Position numbers and translations under genes: made by a program. Below the pieces are notes generated by a model. The model was not told where the DNA came from. It did not search any database and was given only the letters and a program-made list of their open reading frames with translations. Below, one piece after another: positions 15,027-21,950 of a stretch of DNA of 26,166 nt. Origin of the DNA: an uncultured Eubacteriales bacterium (GTDB taxonomy: Bacteria; Bacillota_A; Clostridia; Oscillospirales; Oscillospiraceae); NCBI GenBank assembly GCA_949451265.1, contig CASTQR010000003.1:1-26166 (forward strand). Reading direction: 5' to 3'. The stretch's first letter is position 1. Every line of letters starts with the position of its first letter.

Positions 15027-16030
15027 TAAAAAATCTTGGTGTCCGCCCGCTGTTCGTACAGGTCCAGCACCGCCTGGGCCACCTTCACCCCGGAGTGCCG
15101 GGCGTAGCCGCACCCCTCGTCCAGCAGGGGACGGCACACCAGCTCCGCTCCCAGCAGCTCCAGCTCCCGGCGGTCGGCCCGCATGGGCTCCGCGTCCTCG
15201 GCGGAGTACCGCTCCAGCAGCTCGGGGCCGATGGGGTCGGAATTGCAGAGGCACAAATCCACCAGCCCCGGCCCGCCGTGCTCCAGCAGGGCGGACACGT
15301 GATCCTGGGCGGTCATGCCCTCCGTCTCCCCGTCCTGGGTCATGATATTGCAGACGTAAATTTTCAGCGCGGGGCTCTCCTGGATGGCCTCCGAGATCCC
15401 GTCCACCAGCAGGTTGGGGATGACGCTGGTGTACAGGCTCCCCGGCCCCAGCAGGATCACCTCCGAGCGCCGAATGGCCTCCACCGCCGCGGGCAGGGCG
15501 GGGGTGTGCTCCGGCAGGAGGCGGACATGGTGGATCCGGCAATTCTGTTCCTTCTTGGCGGCGGAGATCTTGGACTCTCCCCGGACGCTGGCCCCATTCT
15601 CAAACCCGGCCTCCAGGGTTACGCTGTCGTTGGTGACGGGCAGGATCCGCCCGGAGATGGCCAGCACCTCGCTCATCCGGGCCACCGCCTGGTCGAAGGA
15701 GGGGGAGATCCCGTCCAGCGCCGCCAGCAGCAAATTCCCAAACGCCTGCCCCGCTAAGCGCCCGTCGGGGAAGCGGTAGGCCAGCAGCTGCCGCATGAGG
15801 GATTCCGTGCCCGCCAGGGCCTCCATGCAGTTGCGGATGTCGCCGGGAGGGGGCATCCCCAGATCCTCCCGCAGCACCCCGGAGCCGCCCCCGTCGTCCG
15901 CCACCGTGACGATGGCGGTCAGGTCATCGGTGTATAATTTCAAGCCCCGCAGGATGGCGGACAGACCGTGGCCCCCGCCCAGGGCCGCGATGGCGGGGCC
16001 CTTCCGCCGCTTCAATTTTTCCATACTCAT
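15026..16030 (-). CDS. yvcK: YvcK-type gluconeogenesis/wall-metabolism factor
   Basis: YvcK (CofD-like family) binds UDP-sugars and is needed for growth on gluconeogenic carbon sources and for normal wall synthesis in Bacillus. The N-terminal glycine-rich motif GGGHGLS is at residues 18-24, followed by VTVADDGGGSGVLR and the conserved PPPGDIRNC. Later HVSALLEHGGPGLVDLCLCN fits the family. The start ATG at 16030 overlaps the rapZ stop (ATGA). Length 334 is typical. The neighbours rapZ and whiA support the call strongly. Confidence 0.95.
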   Translation of the reverse strand: MSMEKLKRRKGPAIAALGGGHGLSAILRGLKLYTDDLTAIVTVADDGGGSGVLREDLGMPPPGDIRNCMEALAGTESLMRQLLAYRFPDGRLAGQAFGNLLLAALDGISPSFDQAVARMSEVLAISGRILPVTNDSVTLEAGFENGASVRGESKISAAKKEQNCRIHHVRLLPEHTPALPAAVEAIRRSEVILLGPGSLYTSVIPNLLVDGISEAIQESPALKIYVCNIMTQDGETEGMTAQDHVSALLEHGGPGLVDLCLCNSDPIGPELLERYSAEDAEPMRADRRELELLGAELVCRPLLDEGCGYARHSGVKVAQAVLDLYEQRADTKIF

Positions 16031-16890
16031 GCCCTCGTCATGTCCCGGTGGGTCTCACCGGCCCCGTAGCCCAGGCCCTGGATGTACTCGCACAAGGCGT
16101 GGGTCACCGCCACCGAGCGGTGCCGCCCGCCGGTGCAGCCCACGGCGATCACCAGGGCGCTCTTGCCCTCCTCCACGAAATGGGGCAGGAGGAAGTCCAT
16201 CAGCCCCTTCAAATGCCCCATCAGCTCCTGGGCGGAGGGGCTTTGGAACACGTAGTCCGCCACCCCCTTGTCCAGCCCCGTCTGGGGCCGCAGCTCCGCC
16301 ACATAGAAGGGGTTGGGCAGGAAGCGCACGTCGAACACCAGGTCGGCCTCCAGGGGGATGCCGTACTTGAAGCCGAAGGAGGTAACGGAGATACTCATCT
16401 CGTTCATGGTCTTGCGGTTGGGGGCAAACATATCCAGCACCTGCCCCCGGAGCTTGCGCACCGGCAGGGTGGTGGTGGTGATGATGTAGTCGGCCCGCCG
16501 CCGCAGGGGCTCCATGGCCGCCCGCTCCCGCTCCACCGCCTTGGGCAGGCTGCCCGCCTCCCCCATCAGGGGATGGCTGCGCCGGGTCTCCTTGTACCGC
16601 TGGATGATGGTCGCGGTGTCCGCGTCCACGAACAGCACCTTATAGCGGAACTCCATGGCCTTCAAGACGTCCATAGCCTGGAACAGCCCGTCGAACTGCT
16701 CCCCGGCCCGGATGTCGCACACCATGGCCACCCGCTCGTAGCTGCCCACCCCCGCCAGGCACACCTCGGCGAATTTCGGGATGAGCACCGGGGGCAGGTT
16801 GTCCACGCAGAAGTAGCCGCTGTCCTCTAAAATGGACATGACGGTGGACTTGCCCGCACCGGACAGGCCGGACACGATCAGAAATTCCAT
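16027..16890 (-). CDS. rapZ: RapZ/YvcJ nucleotide-binding protein
   Basis: This is a P-loop protein that hydrolyses nucleotides. In Enterobacteria RapZ guides decay of GlmZ RNA, and in Bacillus the homologue YvcJ affects competence and carbon-related pathways. Walker A GLSGAGKST is at residues 8-16, and the C-terminal domain carries the invariant GCTGGRHRSVAVT. Length 287 is standard. The ATG at 16890 has AAGGAGG upstream and overlaps the murB end by 13 bases. The four-base overlap with yvcK couples translation. The symbol follows the current family name. yvcJ is the Bacillus name. Confidence 0.96.
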   Translation of the reverse strand: MEFLIVSGLSGAGKSTVMSILEDSGYFCVDNLPPVLIPKFAEVCLAGVGSYERVAMVCDIRAGEQFDGLFQAMDVLKAMEFRYKVLFVDADTATIIQRYKETRRSHPLMGEAGSLPKAVERERAAMEPLRRRADYIITTTTLPVRKLRGQVLDMFAPNRKTMNEMSISVTSFGFKYGIPLEADLVFDVRFLPNPFYVAELRPQTGLDKGVADYVFQSPSAQELMGHLKGLMDFLLPHFVEEGKSALVIAVGCTGGRHRSVAVTHALCEYIQGLGYGAGETHRDMTRA

Positions 16891-17849
16891 GGTTCCCCCT
16901 CCTTCCCCAGAAAGCGCACCTCCGGCTCCAGGGTGACGCCCGTCCCTTTGAACACCCGCTCCCGCACCTGGGCCATGAGCCGCGCAATATCGTCACAGGA
17001 GGCTCCGCCCCGGTTGATGATAAAGCCCGCGTGCTTCTCCGACACCTGGGCCCCGCCCACGGTGAGCCCCTTCAGCCCGCAGCCGTCGATGAGGGCGGCG
17101 GCGTAGACGGGCTGTCCGTCCACGGGGGCGGGCCGCTTGAAGGTGCTGCCCGCGCTGGGGTATTCCAGGGGCTGTTTGGACTTCCGGCGCTGGGCCAGAT
17201 CGTCCATCTTGGCCCGGATTTCGGCGGGGTCGCCGGGTTTCAGGGAGAAACTGGCCCGGACGATAAAATTGTCGTGATCCTGGAATTGGCTGTGCCGGTA
17301 GGAGAATTGGGGGTTGACATGCTCCCGGAGGAACCCCTCCGGCGGCAGGGCGTTGGACACCACGCTGGACACCACCTGCCCCAGCTCCCCGCCGTAGGCC
17401 CCCGCGTTCATGTACACGCCGCCCCCCACGCTGCCGGGGATGCCGTGGGCGAACTCCAGCCCCGTCAGCCCGCGCTCCAGGGCGAAGGAGGCCAGCCGCG
17501 CCAGGGACACGCCGCTGCCCGCCTGGATGGTCTGATGCCCTGGCCACTCCCCCTCCGGGAGGAGTTCCAGCCGGTTCAGGCCGTCGAAGGCCTTGACCAC
17601 CAGCAGGTCGGCCCCCCCGTCCGACACCAGCAGGTTGGTGCCCTTGCCCATGAAGAAGGGGCGCACCCCGGCCTCCACGGCGGCGGACAGGATGTGCTGT
17701 ACCTCCTCCTCGGTTTTGGGCAGGGCCAGCAGGGGCACTGGCCCCCCCACCTGAAAGGAGGTGTGGCGGGCCATGGGTTCGTCCCGGCGGAGCTCCAGGG
17801 CGGGGGCTTCCGCCCGCAGGCGGTCATACAGGGCGTTCCAGTTCATCAT
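16878..17849 (-). CDS. murB: UDP-N-acetylenolpyruvoylglucosamine reductase
   Basis: MurB is the FAD/NADPH enzyme that makes UDP-MurNAc, the second committed step in peptidoglycan precursor synthesis. FAD-binding segments FMGKGTNLLVSDGG and HGIPGSVGGGVYMNAGAYGG are clear. Catalytic Ser235 sits in SAGSTFKRP and the C-terminal Glu in LEPEVRFLG. The 323-residue size is normal for the Bacillus (type II) form. Tandem ATGs at 17849 and 17846 are both preceded by GGGAGG, and the second may be used. It heads the murB-rapZ-yvcK-whiA-dnaE-cls run from a promoter just upstream. Confidence 0.96.
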   Translation of the reverse strand: MMNWNALYDRLRAEAPALELRRDEPMARHTSFQVGGPVPLLALPKTEEEVQHILSAAVEAGVRPFFMGKGTNLLVSDGGADLLVVKAFDGLNRLELLPEGEWPGHQTIQAGSGVSLARLASFALERGLTGLEFAHGIPGSVGGGVYMNAGAYGGELGQVVSSVVSNALPPEGFLREHVNPQFSYRHSQFQDHDNFIVRASFSLKPGDPAEIRAKMDDLAQRRKSKQPLEYPSAGSTFKRPAPVDGQPVYAAALIDGCGLKGLTVGGAQVSEKHAGFIINRGGASCDDIARLMAQVRERVFKGTGVTLEPEVRFLGKEGEPWNF

Positions 17850-17882
17850 GGGGGCCTCCCGGAAAATGGTTTTGTTTCTGTT

Positions 17883-17911
17883 AGTTTACCACATTTTTCT
17901 CGCCGTGAGAA
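17883..17911 (-). promoter_or_regulatory. Promoter of the murB operon
   Basis: On the minus strand TTCTCA (17906-17911), 17 bases, TAAACT (17883-17888) with a TG one base before the -10 (extended). Start would be near 17876, giving a leader of about 27 bases with the GGGAGG site inside it. Confidence 0.6.
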
Positions 17912-17930
17912 TAGGCTTCATGAAAATTTA

Positions 17931-17961
17931 AGAAGCGGGGCGGAAGGCCCGCCCCGCTTCT
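17931..17961 (-). terminator. Terminator of the Cys-rich gene
   Basis: A perfect 13-bp stem (17931-17943 with 17949-17961, AGAAGCGGGGCGG) with a five-base loop. On the minus strand TAAATTTTC follows, which acts as the T-tract. It ends transcription from 18034-18864 before the murB promoter. Confidence 0.65.
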
Positions 17962-17969
17962 GACGGGGG

Positions 17970-18004
17970 CCCCACGCGAGCCCAGCGCAGCGGGCCGCGT
18001 GGGG
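17970..18004. repeat. Palindrome with one bulged A, downstream of the Cys-rich gene
   Basis: CCCCACGCG/CGCGTGGGG (17970-17978 with 17996-18004) continues inward with GCCC/GGGC (17980-17983 with 17992-17995), leaving A17979 bulged. It has no T-tract. A further GGGGC/GCCCC hairpin is at 18010-18025, just after the gene stop. The cluster of hairpins spans the 184-base gap 17850-18033. Confidence 0.45.
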
Positions 18005-18033
18005 AAGAAGGGGCGGACTTTGCCCCGACGAGG

Positions 18034-18864
18034 TCAGTAGCAGCAGCCCTTGTCCGGGCAGCCGTCCGGCGGCGCGATGGTGTTGGGCGGGAAGAACTCC
18101 TCCGTGGGGAACTGCACCTGGCGGAAGATGGCGCAGGGATCCTCCTCCCCGGCCCCGGCGCTGCACTCCTTGGTGGGCATACAGTAGTCGTAGGCGGGGA
18201 TGAGGAGCTGGCTGTCCCGCTCCAGGCGGATGATGGAGAACTGGCCCAGGGTGACGTACACCCGCCGCCCCTCGCCGCCCATGTTCAGCTCCCCGGGGAA
18301 GCAGCCGGCGATGCCGGCGGGCACCTCGGCGGCGTCCCCGCAGGGGCACACCGGCCCCTCGCAGGGGTCGGACAGCCGCATGGACAGGATGATGGGATCC
18401 ACCGAGTTCACCACGGCGATGGGCAGGTTGGTACTCATCAAATTCTGCTCGTCCAGGTCGTCCACCCGGCTGTTGGAGGAGAACACCTTGGCGCTGCCCT
18501 CGCTGCCGAACAGGATGGCCCGCTTGTCGAACACGGCCAGCCCGCAGATGGACACCGGGCGGGCCGCGCCCACAAAGGCGTCGGCGGTGACGCGGTAGAA
18601 GTACCGCACGTCCACGGTGAAGTAGCCCCGGTTGAAGCCCACGGGCTCCACATCGATGTACGCGTACAGCAGCTCGGCCTGCCCGGCCTTCAGGCTGATG
18701 GCCCGGTCGATGACGGCCTGGGAGCTGGCGGTGGGGTAAAGGCGCAGATCCTCGACGCAGTCCTTGTCGCGGCAGGAGTCAAAGATCTTTCGGGTGTGGA
18801 TGCACACGGCCTCGCGGATACCGGCGGTATCGCAGACAGGGCCCGGCTCGATGAAATCGGCCAT
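18034..18864 (-). CDS. Cys-rich 276-residue protein, unknown function
   Basis: The product has about 15 Cys (5%), with pairs in an N-terminal segment (residues 11-36, ...DSCRDKDCVEDLRLYP), a cluster DPCEGPVCPC in the middle, and a C-terminal DGCPDKGCCY. The middle resembles a beta-rich domain (YAYIDVEPVGFNRGYFTVDV). No signal peptide or membrane helix is present. The ATG at 18864 follows GGGAGG, and the open frame upstream is not coding. I recall similar proteins as common, unnamed, in Clostridia, but cannot assign a family. A CATACAAT box upstream suggests sporulation control and hence a coat-like role, which is inference only. It stands alone between a terminator and a divergent gene. Confidence 0.8.
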   Translation of the reverse strand: MADFIEPGPVCDTAGIREAVCIHTRKIFDSCRDKDCVEDLRLYPTASSQAVIDRAISLKAGQAELLYAYIDVEPVGFNRGYFTVDVRYFYRVTADAFVGAARPVSICGLAVFDKRAILFGSEGSAKVFSSNSRVDDLDEQNLMSTNLPIAVVNSVDPIILSMRLSDPCEGPVCPCGDAAEVPAGIAGCFPGELNMGGEGRRVYVTLGQFSIIRLERDSQLLIPAYDYCMPTKECSAGAGEEDPCAIFRQVQFPTEEFFPPNTIAPPDGCPDKGCCY

Positions 18865-18930
18865 AGTAGTACCTCCCGGTTTTTTGGTTGATGGGAGGGG
18901 GACGGGTAGGGCGCTTCCCCTTCCACTCCC

Positions 18931-18956
18931 ATTGTATGCGCCGGGACAAAACGGGT
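18931..18956 (-). promoter_or_regulatory. Possible sporulation (sigma-K/sigma-E-like) promoter of the Cys-rich gene
   Basis: On the minus strand ACC (18954-18956), 15 bases, CATACAAT (18931-18938). CATACAAT matches the sigma-E -10 (CATACAnT) fully and most of the sigma-K -10. Start would be near 18924, about 60 bases before the ATG. TACAAT could also be a sigma-A -10, but no matching -35 box is present. Confidence 0.4.
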
Positions 18957-19009
18957 GCGGGGCGGCAGGGGACAGGGGGCCGAACCTGTCAAAACAGGGG
19001 ATTCGGCCC

Positions 19010-19038
19010 TTGCCAAACGGCCCCGCTTCCAGTATAAT
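19010..19038 (+). promoter_or_regulatory. Sigma-A promoter of the EEP-family gene
   Basis: TTGCCA (19010-19015), 17 bases, TATAAT (19033-19038). Start near 19045 leaves a 19-base leader carrying AAAGGA. Just upstream a CCTGT/ACAGG inverted repeat (18985-18998) overlaps a GACAGG/CCTGTC pair (18971-18990), which could be an operator. Confidence 0.8.
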
Positions 19039-19063
19039 GATGCCAGTGAAAGGATGTGCGGAC

Positions 19064-20149
19064 ATGACGAAAAAGATTTTGATCGGAATTGGCGCGGTAC
19101 TGGGCATAGTCCTGCTGGCTGCCGTGGGGCTGGTGGGGTGGCTCACCGTGACCGAGTACCAGCCCGCCGACGTGGAGGATATCGTAGATGCCCAGGACAG
19201 CGGAGCGGCCCGCTCCCTGTCTGCGGGAGACAGCCTGACCATCCTGTCCCAGAACACCGGGTACTGCGGGCTGGGCAGGGATTCCGATTTCTTTATGGAC
19301 GGCGGTACAGGCGTAAAGCCCGCCAAGGACCAGATCAACACCAACGTCGCCGGCATCGGGGAACAGATCGAGGCAGTCTCGCCGGATATATGCTTCCTCC
19401 AGGAGGTGGACAGCGGCTCCGACCGCAGCTATGATGCAAACCAGCGCGCCTACTACTATAGTACGATGCGCGATGGAGCAAAGGGCCCCTGCTATGACGC
19501 TTACGCGCTGAATTACTCCTGCAATTTTGTCCCCTTTCCCTGGCCTCCCATCGGAAGGGTACACAGCGGCTTGCAGACCATCAGCACCTTCCCGGTGAAA
19601 AATTCCCAGCGCATCGCCCTTCCCTGCCCCTTCTCCTGGCCGGTGTCCACCGCCAACCTGAAGCGGTGCCTGCTGGTGAGCTATGTGCCGCTGGAGGGCT
19701 CCGACAAGCAGCTGGTGCTGGTCAACCTCCATTTGGAGGCCTACGACGACGGCGAGGGCAAGGCCGCCCAGACCCAAATGCTGATGGACGTCCTCACCGC
19801 CGAATACGAAAAGGGGAACTACGTCATCGCCGGGGGCGACTTCAACCAGACCTTCCCCGGCGCCCTGGACGCCTACCCCATCCAGGACGCGGAGCTTTGG
19901 ACGCCGGGGGTACTGGAGGACGAGATTCTGCCGGAGGGCTGGCGGTTCGCCTGCGACCTGTCCGTGCCCACCTGCCGCCTGCTGAACCACCCCTACGATC
20001 CCGACCCCGCCGGGAACCAGTTCTATGTGATTGACGGCTTCATCCTCTCCCCCAACGTGGGGCTGGACAGCGTGGAGACCCTGGACTGCCAGTTCCAGTA
20101 CACCGACCACAACCCGGTGTCCCTCCGGGTGACCCTGCTGGACAAATAA
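19064..20149 (+). CDS. Membrane-anchored endonuclease/exonuclease/phosphatase (EEP) family protein
   Basis: An N-terminal hydrophobic anchor spans residues 5-28 (IGIGAVLGIVLLAAVGLVGW), followed by an EEP catalytic domain outside the membrane. Motifs: LSQNTGYCG near 60, metal-binding Glu114 in FLQEVDSGS, NLHLEAYDDG, Asp259 and Asn261 in GGDFNQT, and the C-terminal Asp348-His349 in YTDHNPV. These are the hallmark residues of DNase I-like phosphoesterases. The substrate could be a nucleic acid, phospholipid or other phosphodiester, and cannot be told from sequence. The 361-residue length fits surface EEP proteins. The ATG at 19064 is nine bases from AAAGGA. Its stop is eight bases before the terminator-promoter overlap at 20158. 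Confidence 0.88.
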   Translation: MTKKILIGIGAVLGIVLLAAVGLVGWLTVTEYQPADVEDIVDAQDSGAARSLSAGDSLTILSQNTGYCGLGRDSDFFMDGGTGVKPAKDQINTNVAGIGEQIEAVSPDICFLQEVDSGSDRSYDANQRAYYYSTMRDGAKGPCYDAYALNYSCNFVPFPWPPIGRVHSGLQTISTFPVKNSQRIALPCPFSWPVSTANLKRCLLVSYVPLEGSDKQLVLVNLHLEAYDDGEGKAAQTQMLMDVLTAEYEKGNYVIAGGDFNQTFPGALDAYPIQDAELWTPGVLEDEILPEGWRFACDLSVPTCRLLNHPYDPDPAGNQFYVIDGFILSPNVGLDSVETLDCQFQYTDHNPVSLRVTLLDK

Positions 20150-20157
20150 CAGAGCCC

Positions 20158-20204
20158 TTGCGGCGTATGCCAACGATTGTGGTTGACATACGCCGCAAAT
20201 TTTG
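20158..20204 (+). terminator. Terminator of the EEP-family gene, overlapping the next promoter
   Basis: A perfect 12-bp stem TTGCGGCGTATG/CATACGCCGCAA (20158-20169 with 20187-20198) with a 17-base loop, followed by ATTTTG. The T-tract is short. The loop and 3' arm also hold the -35 box of the next gene. Confidence 0.7.
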
Positions 20205-20210
20205 TATGAT
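20183..20210 (+). promoter_or_regulatory. Promoter of the aldo/keto reductase, embedded in a terminator
   Basis: TTGACA (20183-20188), 16 bases, TATGAT (20205-20210). The -35 box spans the loop and first bases of the 3' arm of the preceding terminator hairpin. Start would be near 20217, leaving a 28-base leader to the ATG at 20245. Confidence 0.75.
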
Positions 20211-20244
20211 AGGAGTAACACACCACAGAAAGCGGGGATTCTAC

Positions 20245-21255
20245 ATGACACAGGTTACCCTGGGGCGCACTGGCCTCACCGTCAATAAAAACGGCTTCGG
20301 CGCCCTGCCTATCCAGCGCATTACCCGGGACGAGGCCGCGTACCTCCTCCAGAAGGCCCTGGACAACGGCATCGACTTCTTCGACACCGCCCGGGGCTAC
20401 ACCGACAGCGAGGAAAAGATCGGCTATGCCCTGTCCAGCCGCCGCGGCCAATTTATCCTGGCCACCAAGACCCCCTCCAACACCGTCGAGGGCTTCTGGG
20501 ACGACCTCCACACCAGCCTGAAAAACCTGCGCACCGACTACGTGGACATCCTCCAATTCCACAACCCGGCCTCCTGCCCCAGGCCGGGGGACGGCACCGG
20601 GCTGTACGAGGCCATGCTGGAGGCCAAAGCCCAGGGCAAGATCCGCTTCATCGGCCTCACCAACCACCGGCTGGCGGTGGCCCGGGAGGCGCTGGAGTCC
20701 GGCCTGTACGACACCATCCAGTTCCCCTTCAGCTACCTGGCCGCCCCGGACGAGATCAGGCTGGTAGAGGACTGCGGGGAGAACAATGTGGGCTTCATCG
20801 CCATGAAAGCCCTGTCCGGCGGCCTCATCACCAGCTCCGCCGCGGCCTACGCCTTCCAGGCCCGGTACCCCGGCTCCCTGCCCATCTGGGGCATCCAGCG
20901 GGAGCGGGAGCTGGACGAGTTCCTGTCCTACATCGAGAATCCCCCGTCCCTCACGCCGGAGCTCCAGGCGGTCATCGACCACGACAGCCGGGAGCTGGCC
21001 GGGGACTTCTGCCGGGGCTGCGGCTACTGCCTGCCCTGTCCCGCCGGGATCGACATCCCCAACTGCGCCCGGATGTCCCTGCTGCTGCGGCGGGCCCCGG
21101 CGGACGGCAGCCTCACCCCGGAGTGGCAGGAGAAGATGGCCCGCGTCGACCAGTGCCTCCACTGTAACCAGTGTTCCGGGCGCTGCCCCTACGGGCTGGA
21201 CACCCCGGAGCTGCTGCGGCGCAATTACGAGGACTACAAGACCTTTTTGAAGTGA
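20245..21255 (+). CDS. Aldo/keto reductase with C-terminal two-cluster [4Fe-4S] domain
   Basis: The AKR barrel starts at residue 1 with LGRTGLTVNKNGFGALPIQ. The tetrad is complete: Asp47, Tyr52 (FFDTARGYTDSE), Lys75 (LATKTP) and His106 (LQFHN). The C-terminal domain has two ferredoxin-like motifs: Cys256, 259, 262 and 265 (CRGCGYCLPC) and Cys304, 307, 310 and 314 (CLHCNQCSGRC). This fusion is common in anaerobes, where electrons may come from or go to ferredoxin. The substrate is unknown. It is 336 residues. The ATG at 20245 has only GCGGGG upstream as ribosome site, but begins at the conserved start. It is transcribed alone from the embedded promoter. No convincing terminator follows, only a small GCGGG/CCCGC hairpin. 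Confidence 0.92.
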   Translation: MTQVTLGRTGLTVNKNGFGALPIQRITRDEAAYLLQKALDNGIDFFDTARGYTDSEEKIGYALSSRRGQFILATKTPSNTVEGFWDDLHTSLKNLRTDYVDILQFHNPASCPRPGDGTGLYEAMLEAKAQGKIRFIGLTNHRLAVAREALESGLYDTIQFPFSYLAAPDEIRLVEDCGENNVGFIAMKALSGGLITSSAAAYAFQARYPGSLPIWGIQRERELDEFLSYIENPPSLTPELQAVIDHDSRELAGDFCRGCGYCLPCPAGIDIPNCARMSLLLRRAPADGSLTPEWQEKMARVDQCLHCNQCSGRCPYGLDTPELLRRNYEDYKTFLK

Positions 21256-21307
21256 GCGGGACGCCCGCCCCTCCCAAATCCTGACAACGATTTTTCTTTT
21301 TGGCATC

Positions 21308-21336
21308 TTGAACATTTCCGCCGTCCATGATAAAAT
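21308..21336 (+). promoter_or_regulatory. Promoter of the V4R-GGDEF pair
   Basis: TTGAAC (21308-21313), 17 bases, TAAAAT (21331-21336). Start near 21343 places the 10-bp hairpin at 21351-21378 in the leader. Confidence 0.75.
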
Positions 21337-21350
21337 GTGCGTAACTGCTT

Positions 21351-21378
21351 CGCGCCAATATCGGCTGGTATTGGCGCG
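21351..21378 (+). promoter_or_regulatory. Leader hairpin of the V4R-GGDEF pair
   Basis: A perfect 10-bp stem CGCGCCAATA/TATTGGCGCG with an eight-base loop, 27 bases before the V4R ATG. No T-tract follows. I see no c-di-GMP riboswitch core. Confidence 0.55.
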
Positions 21379-21405
21379 GAATTGCCACAAAGAAAGGGTT
21401 ATTCC

Positions 21406-21941
21406 ATGGAAAACAGCCAGATTTTGCCAGATGAGGGGGGACTGCTCCTCTCCGACTACGTAAAACCCAGCCAGGACGGGCGGGAGAACCTGGAGGCGGA
21501 CGTACCCGTGGCCGTCTACCGTCTGCTGGAGTACTCCATGCGGGAGGAGCTGGCCCAGCGGCTGGGCCAGGAGGAACAGATCGAGATTTTCCGGGGGGCG
21601 GGCTTCCGGGCTGGCACCTTCTTCGCCCGGCACTACCTGGATCTCACCCTGGACTTCTCCGGCTTCACCGCCCAGCTCCAGCGCCGGCTGGAGGAGCTGA
21701 AAATCGGCGTGCTCCGGCTGGAGTCGGCGGAGGAGGACACCGGGCGGATCTTCCTCACCATGTCCGAGGACGCGGACTGCTCCGGCCTGCCCATGCTGGG
21801 CAGGACCGTCTGCAATTACGACGAGGGCTTCCTGGCCGGGGTGCTGACCGCCTACACCGGGCGGGACTATACCGCCGTGGAGGTCACACCGGCGACCGGG
21901 TGTGCCGCTTCCAGGCGGACGTACAGAACAAGGAAGGGTAA
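21406..21941 (+). pseudogene. V4R (4-vinyl reductase-like) sensor domain gene with C-terminal frameshift
   Basis: The ATG at 21406 follows AAAGAAAGGG. Residues 30-160 (VPVAVYRLLEYSM, FRGAGFRAGTFFARHYLDL, GRTVCNYDEGFLAGVLTAYTG) match the small-molecule-binding V4R domain, often a sensor partner of signalling proteins. The frame reads through EV at residue 160 and then becomes unlike V4R (TPATGCAASRRTYRTRKG), running to 22041 over the next gene. In another frame, 21885-21941 reads HTGDRVCRFQADV and stops at 21939-21941, nine bases before the next ATG. That is the expected V4R ending (GD..CRF). So about 160 codons are normal, then a net -1 shift near 21883-21885, and the conserved Cys just upstream of the GD motif is missing. 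A small deletion is more likely than a single missing base. An assembly error is still possible. Confidence 0.7.
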
Positions 21942-21950
21942 GGGACCGAG

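Noticed and set aside
18865..19356. N-terminal extension of the Cys-rich protein to 440 residues
   Set aside because: The extension overlaps the divergent promoter and gene start. The ATG at 18864 has a GGGAGG site and the extra sequence looks non-coding.
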